From the NCBI RefSeq assembly GCF_000800015.1, contig NZ_JUGR01000001.1, forward strand, positions 2,976,001-3,040,000: a stretch of DNA of 64,000 nucleotides, in the 5' to 3' direction. The first letter of the stretch is position 1. The number at the start of each line of letters is the position of its first letter. The notes beneath the pieces are model-generated. The model made no database searches and was not told the origin of the DNA. It saw only the letters and a program-made list of their open reading frames with translations. This DNA is from Terriglobus sp. TAA 43. Its GTDB lineage: Bacteria > Acidobacteriota > Terriglobia > Terriglobales > Acidobacteriaceae. Positions 53,267-62,400 of this stretch are shown here, piece after piece. Both the position numbers and the translations under genes were made by a program.

Positions 53267-54676
53267 CTAAAGCACGCTGAGGAAGTTCACCAGGTCCTGC
53301 TTCTCACGTTCGCTGTAATGCGCTTGATAACGACGATCGTAGAAGTCCACAACGGCACGTAGGTTCTTCGCAGAGCCAGCAGTGAAGTACGGCGCACGTG
53401 CAGGCAATGCACGCAGTTGCTGCATCACCAACGAACCTACGTCTGCGCATTTGCCTGTAATCAGTGCGCGTCCAGGATCGTTCGTATAAATCACGCGACC
53501 CAGGTAAGGATGCGGCGTCGCCTTCGCATTGCAGGTGATCTTGAATAGCGGAAGATCTTTCTGATCGCCTGCCCACGGCAGCGAGGATGTGCCAATGTCC
53601 ATCCACGCCTGTGTCGTAGCTGCGCCGGTGCGACGTTCACTGTGACACGTGGTGCATGTTCCTTGCGTAGTTTTTCCGTTCTTCAGATTCGCTGTCTGCG
53701 TAATCGCAAAGGTGCGTGACGAGAAGACAACGCTGCCGCGTTCTACAGAACGGCGGAACTCATTTTCGGGTGCGTTCGAAGTACCTGCCCAATTCGCAAG
53801 TGTCATACCGTTGCCGTCAGGAAGAGCGGCAGCGCGCGCCAGATTCCATGAGCCCAGCAGCGCAGGCGCGCCAAAGCTGGAGATGTCGCCGCCGGTGTCG
53901 TCGTGTCCCTGCGAAACGAAGACCTGACGCTCAAAGGCAACGATGCTTTGCATGTCGTCGGCAGAGATATTGCCGCTGCCCTGCATGTGTTTGTGAAAGG
54001 CATCCTGCGCCTGTGCTTCCAGCGTTGTTGCGCGGCTGTCCGCAGTGAACGCGTCGGCAGATTCCAGATAACGCAGGTTCGCCGCCATGCGCGGGCGGCG
54101 ATATACCGAGACGGAAGGACTCATAGCATGCAGTCCGTAGGTCTTGCCGCTATTGCAACCCGTGGGATCGCGCATGACTTCCATGCGGAACTCCGGCGTA
54201 ACGCCTTCGGCGGGCCACTGCTGTTGAATGCGGAAGAGACCTTTTTCCAGCAGCAACGAATGCGATGCGCGATCATTCTGAGGCAGGTCGGGGCAGTTTG
54301 ATCCATCCACAGCAGCGAAGACCGCATCGTGTCCTGTGGTTTGCAGCCAGCGTTCCTGTAGCTTCTCTGGCGTCACACTCATGCCGTTCGAAAGCTGATG
54401 GCATGTGACGCATCCGCGACCATTGGTGCCCAGCGGTCGGAAGAAAGGATGCTGACCGGAGGTGAGGTCGCCTGCGGTGTTGTAGATGAGCAGGTCGCCA
54501 CTGCTGTCCTTGAAGACTGAGGAGAAAGGCATGCGTTCATTGCTGCCAGCTTCCCACCACGCGGGTGCGCCACCGTATTGGCCCATGGTGCCAAGAACGA
54601 TCACGGCCACAGCCACCGCACCGCAGCCAACGGCGGCGATTCGCTTCAGACGCATTCGGACTGGAAGCTGCAACAA
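53267..54676 (-). CDS. Dihaem cytochrome c peroxidase/MauG-like protein
   Basis: A 469-residue exported protein with two CxxCH motifs: GRGCVTCHQLSNG near residue 88 and QGTCTTCHSERRTG near 344. The pair and the length fit the bacterial dihaem cytochrome c peroxidase/MauG superfamily, and an N-terminal hydrophobic segment (AAVGCGAVAVAVIVLG) serves as signal or anchor. TTG at 54676 has GAGGGG eight bases upstream; ATG at 54655 is an alternative that gives a shorter signal. It reduces peroxide or oxidises a periplasmic partner; no partner gene adjoins. Confidence 0.82.
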   Translation of the reverse strand: MLQLPVRMRLKRIAAVGCGAVAVAVIVLGTMGQYGGAPAWWEAGSNERMPFSSVFKDSSGDLLIYNTAGDLTSGQHPFFRPLGTNGRGCVTCHQLSNGMSVTPEKLQERWLQTTGHDAVFAAVDGSNCPDLPQNDRASHSLLLEKGLFRIQQQWPAEGVTPEFRMEVMRDPTGCNSGKTYGLHAMSPSVSVYRRPRMAANLRYLESADAFTADSRATTLEAQAQDAFHKHMQGSGNISADDMQSIVAFERQVFVSQGHDDTGGDISSFGAPALLGSWNLARAAALPDGNGMTLANWAGTSNAPENEFRRSVERGSVVFSSRTFAITQTANLKNGKTTQGTCTTCHSERRTGAATTQAWMDIGTSSLPWAGDQKDLPLFKITCNAKATPHPYLGRVIYTNDPGRALITGKCADVGSLVMQQLRALPARAPYFTAGSAKNLRAVVDFYDRRYQAHYSEREKQDLVNFLSVL

Positions 54677-54793
54677 GGGATTGACCCCTCACGCAAAAGC
54701 AGATTGAAACAGCGGTATTGCAAGATATACCACCGCGCCGCCAAAAATAGTTCGTTTTGTTACCAAATAATTAGCCGCCCGCTGAGGCAAAGA

Positions 54794-54823
54794 AAAACGG
54801 CGCAGCCGAAGCCGCGCCGTTTT
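54794..54823 (-). terminator. Terminator of the M28 peptidase operon
   Basis: A 10-bp stem AAAACGGCGC with GCGCCGTTTT around a 10-base loop, 15 bases past the peptidase stop on the minus strand, with a T-rich tail. Confidence 0.75.
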
Positions 54824-54837
54824 CGAGTTGGTGTTCT

Positions 54838-55905
54838 TTACTGCTGAGCAGGTGGGCGACGCGTCGTGTTTGCGTCGGGCTTGCCGCCGGGATTCCATGT
54901 CGGCTTCCAGTTGGTGTCTGCCAGCCAACGCACGGGGCCTTCCATGGAAGCAATCGCTGCGGTCATATGCGTGAAGTCGATCGTCTTCAACTCGTCAGAG
55001 ACCTGGTGATAATCCGTGTGCAGACCAAAGGACGAAACAGTCTGCGCAATGATGCCTTGGCGCGCCAGCGCAATGTTGTCGCTGCGCATGAAGAACTGTT
55101 CCTTGGGATGCGGATCAGCCACGATGTTTGCGCCATGCTTTGCCAGTTCAGGACCCAGGTTGCTGCGCTCGTAGCCGGTTAGCCACAGCGTGCCTTCCTT
55201 TACCGCGGCATCGGGGCGGCCAATCATCTCGAACTCCAGGTTCGCCACCAACGATTCCAGCGGCACCGGCGGATGCGCAAGGAAGCCGCGCGCTCCATAG
55301 CCACCCATCTCTTCGCTGCCAAAGAGCGCAAAGACGATGGTGCGCTTCGGAGCTTTGCCCGCTGCCAATACGCGCGCAAGATTCAGCACGGCTGTGGTGC
55401 CGCTGGCATCGTCGTCTGCGCCGTTGTAGATTGCGTCGCCGTTCTTCGGCTCTTTCAACACGCCCAGATGGTCAAGATGCGCAGTCAGCAGGATCACTTC
55501 GCTCTTCAGCTTCGGATCGCTGCCGGGCAGCATCGCGATGGCGTTCCACGTTTCGGTACGCGGCGTGTCTTCGAAGGTGGCTAACCGCTGCTTCATGCGG
55601 TCGTTCATGCGCGAGGTCAGATCGACAGGAATCTTCTGTAGGAAGGTGCCGTCGTCGCCAGCAGGTTTTAGGCCAAGTCCCTCGAACACAGTCGCGCAAT
55701 ATTGTGCTGCGAGATGTTCATCGCGCGTCAGGCTGCCGCGTCCGTGCAGCGTGTCGCTGGCCAGGAAATCCATGTCGGCATGCACATGCGCAGCAAGCGC
55801 CACGGTGTTCGTTTGGGCTGAGGTTTTTTTCGCCGGTCCGGCAGCGTAAGAGGGTACAGCGGCAAGCGCCGCGAGGGCAAAGGCAGTCAGAAATCTGGAA
55901 CGCAT
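54838..55905 (-). CDS. Exported M28-family zinc aminopeptidase
   Basis: A 355-residue exported peptidase. ATG at 55905 starts a Sec signal (MRSRFLTAFALAALAAVPSYA). Zinc-site motifs of M28 are all visible: LLTAHLDHLG (His and the Asp), YNGADDDASGTTA (the bridging Asp), FGSEEMGGYG (catalytic Glu followed by ligand Glu) and the last His in HTDYHQVSD. It should remove N-terminal residues from peptides in the periplasm. The Pro/Asn/Thr-rich C-terminus (TRRPPAQQ) is outside the domain. It lies downstream of rlmH and cobO on the same strand (46-base gap after cobO). Confidence 0.88.
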   Translation of the reverse strand: MRSRFLTAFALAALAAVPSYAAGPAKKTSAQTNTVALAAHVHADMDFLASDTLHGRGSLTRDEHLAAQYCATVFEGLGLKPAGDDGTFLQKIPVDLTSRMNDRMKQRLATFEDTPRTETWNAIAMLPGSDPKLKSEVILLTAHLDHLGVLKEPKNGDAIYNGADDDASGTTAVLNLARVLAAGKAPKRTIVFALFGSEEMGGYGARGFLAHPPVPLESLVANLEFEMIGRPDAAVKEGTLWLTGYERSNLGPELAKHGANIVADPHPKEQFFMRSDNIALARQGIIAQTVSSFGLHTDYHQVSDELKTIDFTHMTAAIASMEGPVRWLADTNWKPTWNPGGKPDANTTRRPPAQQ

Positions 55906-55951
55906 ACCGGAGACTGTACTGTTCCCGACACAGTAAGAGCAACTGTATCTA

Positions 55952-56497
55952 TCAGAATTCAATGCCCCGCTGCGCCAGGATGCCGCGTGTGTAGGCGTGC
56001 TTCACTTCGCGCATCTCTGTGACGGTATCAGCCAGTTCCACCAGCAGCGGATGTGCGTTGCGTCCTGTCAGGATCACGTGCAGCATCTGTGGCCTTTCTT
56101 TCAATGCGTCCGCCACTGCCTCAGCGTTAAGCATGTCGTACCCAATCACATAGTTGATCTCGTCGAGCACGATCAGATCCCACTCGCCAGAGTGCATCTC
56201 GCGAACCGCTTCCTGCCACGCTTCCTCTACCATGCGCAGATCTTCGGGATCTGTTTCTGCGCCGCCAACTTTTACAAAGCCGCGACCCATCTGTCGGATA
56301 ACGAGATCGCTACCAAAGCGTTCAGCAGCATCAAGTTCGCCGTAATGCCACGAGCCTTTTAAAAATTGCAGTACCAGAACCCGCAGGCCATTGCCTGCGG
56401 CGCGCATCGCAGTGCCCAGTGCAGCAGTAGTTTTGCCTTTGCCAGCGCCCGTGTGGATGATGAACAGCCCTTGCCGCTGTGTGCCTGCATCTGTCAT
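55952..56497 (-). CDS. cobO: Cob(I)yrinic acid a,c-diamide adenosyltransferase (CobO/BtuR)
   Basis: A 181-residue CobA-type ATP:corrinoid adenosyltransferase that puts the 5'-deoxyadenosyl group on cobalt(I). The P-loop is HTGAGKGKTTAALG (residues 15-28), the switch region LQFLKGSWHYGELDA, and a Walker B-like strand is DLIVLDEINYVIGY. ATG at 56497 fits the family N-terminus; a longer reading to 56599 is rejected. It is the only corrinoid gene here, so the cell presumably salvages corrinoids or holds other genes elsewhere. It lies 16 bases after rlmH. Confidence 0.9.
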   Translation of the reverse strand: MTDAGTQRQGLFIIHTGAGKGKTTAALGTAMRAAGNGLRVLVLQFLKGSWHYGELDAAERFGSDLVIRQMGRGFVKVGGAETDPEDLRMVEEAWQEAVREMHSGEWDLIVLDEINYVIGYDMLNAEAVADALKERPQMLHVILTGRNAHPLLVELADTVTEMREVKHAYTRGILAQRGIEF

Positions 56498-56513
56498 GAA
56501 ATTCAGTATGTCC

Positions 56514-56969
56514 TTAGTGGCCCAGGTGATACGGATGTCCTTGCAGAATGGTCGACGCGCGATAAATCTGTTCCGACAACACCAGCCACGCGAGTTCATG
56601 CGGCAAAGTCATTGCGCCCAATGAGATCCGCAGGTCCGCTAATTTTCGTGCTTCCTCTGACCAACCGTCTGCAGGGCCGATGGCCAACATCAAGCGCCGA
56701 ATGCCGTTGTCGCGCGCTTCACGAATGCGTTCTGCGAATGCAACTGAGTCCAGTGATTTGCCACCAAGATCAGCGATCCAGAAGAGCGCGGCACTAGCGC
56801 GTTTTTCATCTCCTACAAAATCCATCAACATTTTTTCCACGCGAAAAACACGCGCCGTTGATGGCAATGTTTTGCCGCAGCGTTGTAAATAGTCATGCGC
56901 AACAGACTCAAGCGCGGGCTGATGCGCAGCTCCGGGGCGCACAGAGAGCAACGTCACTTGAATCGCCAT
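56514..56969 (-). CDS. rlmH: 23S rRNA (pseudouridine1915-N3)-methyltransferase RlmH
   Basis: A 151-residue SPOUT-fold methyltransferase acting on position 1915 of helix 69 in mature 70S ribosomes. The SAM-binding knot shows as LMLAIGPADGWSEEA and the C-terminal signature is LVLSEQIYRASTILQGHPYHLGH-like (I note only the motif EQIYRA and HPYH). The length equals the usual 155 residues. In many bacteria it follows rsfS; here a receptor gene on the opposite strand separates them. Confidence 0.93.
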   Translation of the reverse strand: MAIQVTLLSVRPGAAHQPALESVAHDYLQRCGKTLPSTARVFRVEKMLMDFVGDEKRASAALFWIADLGGKSLDSVAFAERIREARDNGIRRLMLAIGPADGWSEEARKLADLRISLGAMTLPHELAWLVLSEQIYRASTILQGHPYHLGH

Positions 56970-57240
56970 CGGTGCACCTTTCTATCGCGATGATTTTGAG
57001 GATTGTGGTCTATGTAATTTGCAAGAAATTTATATGAAAAAGCAGATATATCAGGTACGTCTCGCAGCGCTGAAGCTGTCATAACACGTCATAAGTTGCC
57101 ATATCCCCGTGACATCACATTCCAGTCCCATATTGGTACTTCTCTTGCAATACACAACTGCGGAAGGCTGTCCCCCCTTTGGATTTTGGCCGCGAGGTCG
57201 AGTCTTGCTCATGACAGTTCTCTCTTGAGGATACGCATTA

Positions 57241-60200
57241 ATGAAGAAACAATTTGTCCGTCTCGCCTTGGCAGCGGTCACTCTCGCCGGTGCTCCGGTA
57301 CTCCTGTCTCCCTCAGTATTTGCGCAGGCTGTCTCAGTTAACGGTGGTGCTATCAGCGGTACCATCACTGATCCTTCTGGCGCGGTCGTCAGCGACGCTT
57401 CGATCTCCGTTTCGAACGCTGAAACCGGCTTTAAGCGTGATCTGACCACTGACAAGTCTGGCTTCTACCAAATTGGACCGCTGAATCCCGGCAAGTACGT
57501 TCTGACCGTGACAGCTTCCGGTTTTCAAACGACGACCGTTCAGACGGTTGTGCGTACCGGTACCGCCACGAACGGCAACTTCAAGCTGAACATCGGTCAG
57601 TCATCGACGGAAATCAGCGTCAGCACGAGTGACGTGCAGATCAACACCGATCAGGGCGGCGTTTCCGACGTGATCACGAAGCAGCAGATCGACACGCTGC
57701 CGATCAACGGCCGTAACTTCCTTGATCTTGCGCAGATCGAGCCGGGCGTCATTCTGCAGTCGGGCGAATCATTCGATCCCACCAAGGCTGGTTATTCGGC
57801 TATCTCCGTTGGCGGTGTTTCTGGCCGTACGACCCGCATCCTTCTGGATGGACAGGACATCACGGACGAGACCGTGGGCACCACGATCTTCAATGTGTCC
57901 GCTGGTGCGATCAACGAATTCCAGTTGAACCGTTCCACGCAGGACGTATCGGGTGAGTTGACGTCGACCGGCCAGGTGCTGGTTTCGACCAACAGTGGTA
58001 CGAACCAGTTCCACGGCCAGGCGTTCTATCAGTTCCAGGATCATCGCGCACTGTTTGCTCACGCACAGAATGGCTTTGACGCTCCGTTCCAGCGCAACCA
58101 GTTTGGTGGCAGCATCGGCGGACCGATCATCAAGGACAAGCTGTTCTTCTTCGCGAACGCTGAGCGCATCAAGCAGGATTCTTCGGCAGTAGCTTCGCTG
58201 GGAACGTTGTTTACCTCGATCTCTGCAACGCATCCGACGATCCCGACGCCGTACCGCGAGACCTATTCCACTGTTCGTCTGGACTACAACGGACCGTGGG
58301 GCGCTCACTTCTTCGTGCGTGCGAACTACAACGTAAACTCGGTCGCTTCCAACTACGGTGATGGCTACTGGCTCTATGCGAACCGTGACAACACGCCGGG
58401 CATTGCAGCCGGTGCGGATTTCACCAGCGGTGGCGGCAAGTTCACGCACTCCTTCCGTGGATCGTATGAGAAGTTCCATAACCTGATCTCGGACTCGAGC
58501 ACCAATCCGTCTCTGTACAACGGTATCCCCGGACTGAGCTTCTACTATTCGACTCAGCATCTGTACTCTGGCCCGAACTACCTTGCTCCGCAGGGCACGT
58601 TCCAGTCAGACAAGCAGCTGCGTTATGACGGATCGTGGACGAAGGCCTCGCATAACATCCGTTACGGCTACAGCCTGAACCGCATTCTCGGTGGTGGTTT
58701 CGCGTCGTTCTTTGGTCTCAGCCCGCGCGTTCGTATTGCTTCGTCCAGCCTGCTGGCGAACTGCAATGGCGTTGCTGGCGCTGCTGCTTGCCCCAGCGAT
58801 CCGTTGCACGGCTACTCCGCATCGGGCATCGTTCTGGGTAACGGCCAGGGCTACTTCACTGAGAAGGGTGGATTCGGTCTGCCTGGCGGTGGCGTATTCG
58901 ATTGGCGTAACGGCGCTTACGTGCAGGACAGCTGGAAGGTGACTCCGAACTTCACGCTGAACGCGGGTGTTCGTTGGACTCTGGATACGCAGCGTGCGAA
59001 CCAGGATCTGACTCTGCCCACCTGCGCGGACGTGGACACCAGCACATTCACGGGAGCTTTGAACCCGTGCAGCGGTCTCGCCGGAAGCACTCCTCTACCG
59101 CAGCTCTGGAACTCGAACTGGACGGCGAAGAACACACACCAGCCGTACGGAAACTTTGCTCCGCAGATCAGCATGGTGTACCAGCTTCCGGATAAGAAGA
59201 CGGTCCTCCGCGTTGGCTATGGCCTGTTCTATGAGGGCGACGTGATGAACAACACCACGAACGCTCGTACGACGTTGATCAAGCAAGGTGCATTCAACAA
59301 CACTGCCTCCATCTGCCCGTACTACGGTGGGAGCTCGGTGCAATTTCCTGATGGAACAACGGTGAGTTCGATCAACGGTGTTTCCATCACAAACCTGTGC
59401 AACCAGCCTTTGGCAACTGCGGCGCCGAATATTCAGGCTCTGCAGGCGGCGTACCAGGCAAACACAAAGCAGAACGCCACTTCGACCAATGGCACCTATC
59501 TGGGTGAAACTCTGACCGCCAATGGTGGTTCGGGAACCACTGGTGGTCCCTACGGCACTGCTTTCCGCAGCCCGTACTCGCAGCAGTGGAACGCTGGTGT
59601 TCAGCGTGAAATCGTCAAGGGTGGTGTTCTGAGCGCGGATTACATCCATAACTCGACCATCAAGATCGCCCAGTGGGTCGACCAGAACCACATCGGTGCT
59701 GCTCGTTACCTGAATGCAACCGCTGCTCGCAATGCAATTGCAGCGACTGCGGCAAACTACACAGCATGCGCTGCTGCGGCGACCACGTCCGCTCAGGCAG
59801 ACTGCGCAATCGCGAACGGTGCAACGCTGGATGACTTCGCTGGCAATGGTCTGGACTCGGGCTCGCAGTACCTCAGCGGTTATGCTGCTGCAGCAGCTGG
59901 CAAGACTCCGAACACGGGTGCAGCCTTCGCTGGTGCAAATGCTCTGCTTGGCAACGGTAACTTCCTGGTGCCGATTGGCCGCTCTGGCTATGACGCTCTG
60001 CAGGTGGTCTTCCGTCAGGTAGCTCAGCACCCGATGCCCGGCATCATGTCGTCGAACCTTCAGGTGTCGTACAACCTGTCCCGCATCGTTAGCTCCTACG
60101 GTGGCGCCACGAACTCTGACCAGTTCTTTGCAGCCGGCTCGTGGGACTATGACAACCCGAACCAGTACATGGGTCGCAACAGCCTCGATCGCAAGCACCA

Positions 60201-60888
60201 GGTCAACTTTGGTGGTTCGATGACGCTGAAGTATGGTCCGCGTATCGGTTTGATCGGCCACTTCTACTCGGCTGCTCCCACAACCCTGTCGCTTGACTCG
60301 TCGGATTCCACGGGTGGTATCTTCACCACGGATCTCACGGGTGACGGTAGCATTGCCGACCTGGCTCCAGGAACTCTGCCGGGCGACTACATGCGCCGCA
60401 TCGGACCGAAGGGCCTTGCAGGCTACGTCAACAACTTCAACAGCACCTATGCTGGCACGCTAACGCCAGCTGGTAAGGCTCTTGTAAACGCAGGCATCCT
60501 GACCCAGGGCCAGCTCAAGGCAATGGGCGCCACCATCCAGCCCCTTGCGGCAGCGGCATCTACGGTTGCTCTGCCTCAACCGACCACTCGTTCTCTGGAC
60601 GCCAGCTTCTCCTATCCGATTCGCCTCGCGAAGCTTCGTGAAGGAATCTCGCTGGAGCCGGAAATCGACTTTTATAACCTGGGCAACTTCGCAAACTTCA
60701 GCAGCACGGCTATGAGCGGCGTACTGCTCAACCAGACCTCTGCTGGCGCTGTGAACACCACCACGGGTTATCTGACCGGACCGAACAACTACGCCACGCT
60801 GAATGCAAATCGTATCCAGCGCGGTTCGGGAACCTACAACGTGGGCGCTGCCCGCACCACGGAGTTCAAGCTCAAGCTGAACTTCTAA
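57241..60888 (+). CDS. TonB-dependent receptor-like outer-membrane protein with carboxypeptidase regulatory-like domain (third of three)
   Basis: A 1215-residue Oar-like receptor, the largest gene of the window. ATG at 57241 follows TTGAGGAT. The signal peptide ends near SVFAQA, then AISGTITDPSGAVVSDAS is the CarboxypepD_reg-like domain and IDTLPINGRNFLDLAQIEPGV the plug motif. The barrel ends in FKLKLNF. It lacks Cys-rich inserts except near residues 720-735. A strong terminator follows. Immediately upstream are two GTCATAA repeats ten bases apart (57078-57084, 57088-57094), possibly regulatory. It splits the rsfS-rlmH neighbourhood. Confidence 0.88.
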   Translation: MKKQFVRLALAAVTLAGAPVLLSPSVFAQAVSVNGGAISGTITDPSGAVVSDASISVSNAETGFKRDLTTDKSGFYQIGPLNPGKYVLTVTASGFQTTTVQTVVRTGTATNGNFKLNIGQSSTEISVSTSDVQINTDQGGVSDVITKQQIDTLPINGRNFLDLAQIEPGVILQSGESFDPTKAGYSAISVGGVSGRTTRILLDGQDITDETVGTTIFNVSAGAINEFQLNRSTQDVSGELTSTGQVLVSTNSGTNQFHGQAFYQFQDHRALFAHAQNGFDAPFQRNQFGGSIGGPIIKDKLFFFANAERIKQDSSAVASLGTLFTSISATHPTIPTPYRETYSTVRLDYNGPWGAHFFVRANYNVNSVASNYGDGYWLYANRDNTPGIAAGADFTSGGGKFTHSFRGSYEKFHNLISDSSTNPSLYNGIPGLSFYYSTQHLYSGPNYLAPQGTFQSDKQLRYDGSWTKASHNIRYGYSLNRILGGGFASFFGLSPRVRIASSSLLANCNGVAGAAACPSDPLHGYSASGIVLGNGQGYFTEKGGFGLPGGGVFDWRNGAYVQDSWKVTPNFTLNAGVRWTLDTQRANQDLTLPTCADVDTSTFTGALNPCSGLAGSTPLPQLWNSNWTAKNTHQPYGNFAPQISMVYQLPDKKTVLRVGYGLFYEGDVMNNTTNARTTLIKQGAFNNTASICPYYGGSSVQFPDGTTVSSINGVSITNLCNQPLATAAPNIQALQAAYQANTKQNATSTNGTYLGETLTANGGSGTTGGPYGTAFRSPYSQQWNAGVQREIVKGGVLSADYIHNSTIKIAQWVDQNHIGAARYLNATAARNAIAATAANYTACAAAATTSAQADCAIANGATLDDFAGNGLDSGSQYLSGYAAAAAGKTPNTGAAFAGANALLGNGNFLVPIGRSGYDALQVVFRQVAQHPMPGIMSSNLQVSYNLSRIVSSYGGATNSDQFFAAGSWDYDNPNQYMGRNSLDRKHQVNFGGSMTLKYGPRIGLIGHFYSAAPTTLSLDSSDSTGGIFTTDLTGDGSIADLAPGTLPGDYMRRIGPKGLAGYVNNFNSTYAGTLTPAGKALVNAGILTQGQLKAMGATIQPLAAAASTVALPQPTTRSLDASFSYPIRLAKLREGISLEPEIDFYNLGNFANFSSTAMSGVLLNQTSAGAVNTTTGYLTGPNNYATLNANRIQRGSGTYNVGAARTTEFKLKLNF

Positions 60889-60910
60889 GCATCATCCCGG
60901 AGGGGAAGAG

Positions 60911-60948
60911 GAGATGCGGAGGGCTTCGGCTCTCCGCATCTCTTTTTG
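60911..60948 (+). terminator. Terminator of the third receptor gene
   Basis: GAGATGCGGAG pairs with CTCCGCATCTC; the loop GGCTTCGGCT itself extends the stem by three pairs and closes with TTCG. A run of five T follows. It lies 22 bases past the stop. Confidence 0.9.
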
Positions 60949-60980
60949 TTGCCGGCGGAAATGTAAGATTCCCACTATGC

Positions 60981-61022
60981 AAAAGAGAAAGGCCGCAGCA
61001 TCCGAAGATGCAGCGGCCCTTT
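60981..61022 (-). terminator. Terminator of the nadD-rsfS unit
   Basis: A 12-bp stem with one A-A mismatch (60991-61002 with 61007-61018) and CGAA loop; on the minus strand it is followed by TTTCTCTTTTGC. It lies 20 bases past the rsfS stop. Confidence 0.8.
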
Positions 61023-61041
61023 CTTTAATTCGTCCAAATGA

Positions 61042-61701
61042 TTATTTGCGCTTTGCGGCAGCTTTCTTTGCAGCGGCCTTCTTTGCAGTTGGGGCTTTCG
61101 CTGCGGGCTTTGCAGCCTTCTTCGCCACTGCTTTTTTCGCTACTGCTACTGCTACTGCCTTTTTCGGAGCGGTCTTCTTCGCTGCCGTTGTTTTCGTAGC
61201 AGCTTTCTTGGGTGCAGCTTTCTTTGCGGCAACCTTTACTGCTGCTTTCTTAGCTACGGCTTTCTTTGCAGCAGGTGCTTTGGCAGCGGCTGCGCCAGCC
61301 TTTGCACGAGTCTTGGCTACGGCCGCGTTAATCTCGCTGTTCAGATCGGCTGCGCTGATTGACTTTGCAGTCTTGCGCAGACGTTCCAAGCCGTAGAATT
61401 CGCGCTTTTCCGGCATGAACACGTGGACGACAAAGTCCACATAATCCATCAGGACCCATTCGCCCTGACGACGGCCTTCGACTGAGTTCGGCAGAACTCC
61501 AAAGTCCTTCTTCAGGCGGTATTCAATCTCGTCTGAGATAGCGACGTTCTGGCGTTCGTTCGTTCCGCTGCAGATCAGGAAGTAATCCGTCAGCGAGCTT
61601 TCCGATGGGTCCAGTGCCAGGATGCGGATATCTTCCGCCTTCTTACTGTCTGCCGCGTCCACTGCTGCGGCAAGCAAACGGTTCGCTTCCAATGTTGGCA
61701 T
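61042..61701 (-). CDS. rsfS: Ribosome silencing factor RsfS with a long lysine/alanine-rich tail
   Basis: A 219-residue protein. Residues 1-115 are a normal RsfS/Iojap domain (SSLTDYFLICSGTNERQN, GRRQGEWVLMDYVDFVVHVF, REFYGLERLW-like end), which binds ribosomal protein L14 and blocks 30S/50S joining in stationary phase. Residues about 125-219 are AKKA/PKKA-type repeats of Ala, Lys, Val and Thr, as in histone H1-like and AlgP-like tails, so the protein is about twice the usual length. ATG at 61701 follows AAGGAG. It is 82 bases downstream of nadD, a classic neighbour. The tail could bind rRNA or DNA. Confidence 0.92.
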   Translation of the reverse strand: MPTLEANRLLAAAVDAADSKKAEDIRILALDPSESSLTDYFLICSGTNERQNVAISDEIEYRLKKDFGVLPNSVEGRRQGEWVLMDYVDFVVHVFMPEKREFYGLERLRKTAKSISAADLNSEINAAVAKTRAKAGAAAAKAPAAKKAVAKKAAVKVAAKKAAPKKAATKTTAAKKTAPKKAVAVAVAKKAVAKKAAKPAAKAPTAKKAAAKKAAAKRK

Positions 61702-61783
61702 TGTTCTCCTTCTCTACAACATTCAGGATAGACGCGCGCAGGCCCATTCTGCCACTGTCAGAACGTAACAAGCGAGATGGAAT

Positions 61784-62389
61784 TTAACGGGCATGGTAAA
61801 GGTGCATACGCGCAATGTAGAGCGCCACCTTGGTGTTCAGCATGTCGCCGCAGGAGATTCCCAGTCGCAGACGCTCGCGAACGGAGCTGGCGGAGGTTTC
61901 TTCTTCCAGGTCAGTCAGCAGATGCACACGCTCGCGCTGTTGCGGCGAAAGCTGTAGCGATGTCAGGTCATCCAGATCAAACCCAGGACGCGATAGCACG
62001 ATCCACTCGGCTTCTTCCAGCAGGCGTTCCGGCTCATGCCAGCGGCGAAGCGTAAGAAAGCTGTCTGCTCCCACAATCACGAAGAGCGACGCCTCTGGAT
62101 GGAGCGTCCGTAGCGTGGCGAGTGCGTCCACAGTGTAGTTGGGCGAGCCATCGGCGCGCGGCGCATCCAGATCGGTAACTTCCAGCCTTGGGTCTTCCGC
62201 GCACAGGAGCCGAGTCATTGCCATGCGGTCTTCAAAGCCCGCGCCCGGCGTGTCCTTTTTCAGCGGCTGTACACCTGTGGGTGCCAGCAAGACGCGATCC
62301 AGCGCAAAGGCATCGGCAGCCTTGAGTGCAGCGTGAAGATGTGCGCGGTGGGGAGGATCGAATGTGCCGCCGAAGTAACCGATGCGCAT
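61784..62389 (-). CDS. nadD: Nicotinate-nucleotide adenylyltransferase
   Basis: A 201-residue NadD, forming deaminated NAD from nicotinate mononucleotide and ATP. The N-terminal motif is IGYFGGTFDPPHRAHLHAA, with the H-x-x-H nucleotidyltransferase signature in the PPHRAH segment. The C-terminal ISxxxxR motif is SASSVRERLRLGIS. ATG at 62389 is taken; a frame running further upstream overlaps the DoxX-like gene and is rejected. The gene lies 11 bases after the DoxX-like stop and precedes rsfS. Confidence 0.93.
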   Translation of the reverse strand: MRIGYFGGTFDPPHRAHLHAALKAADAFALDRVLLAPTGVQPLKKDTPGAGFEDRMAMTRLLCAEDPRLEVTDLDAPRADGSPNYTVDALATLRTLHPEASLFVIVGADSFLTLRRWHEPERLLEEAEWIVLSRPGFDLDDLTSLQLSPQQRERVHLLTDLEEETSASSVRERLRLGISCGDMLNTKVALYIARMHLYHAR

Positions 62390-62400
62390 GCTTGAGAAGC

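Noticed and set aside
59095-60261. 388-codon minus-strand frame over the third receptor gene
   Set aside because: Antisense to the receptor and without a start context.
61042-61330. Repetitive AAGAAGGC-like bases as a DNA repeat array
   Set aside because: They are coding for the Lys/Ala-rich tail of RsfS in frame and do not extend beyond the gene.
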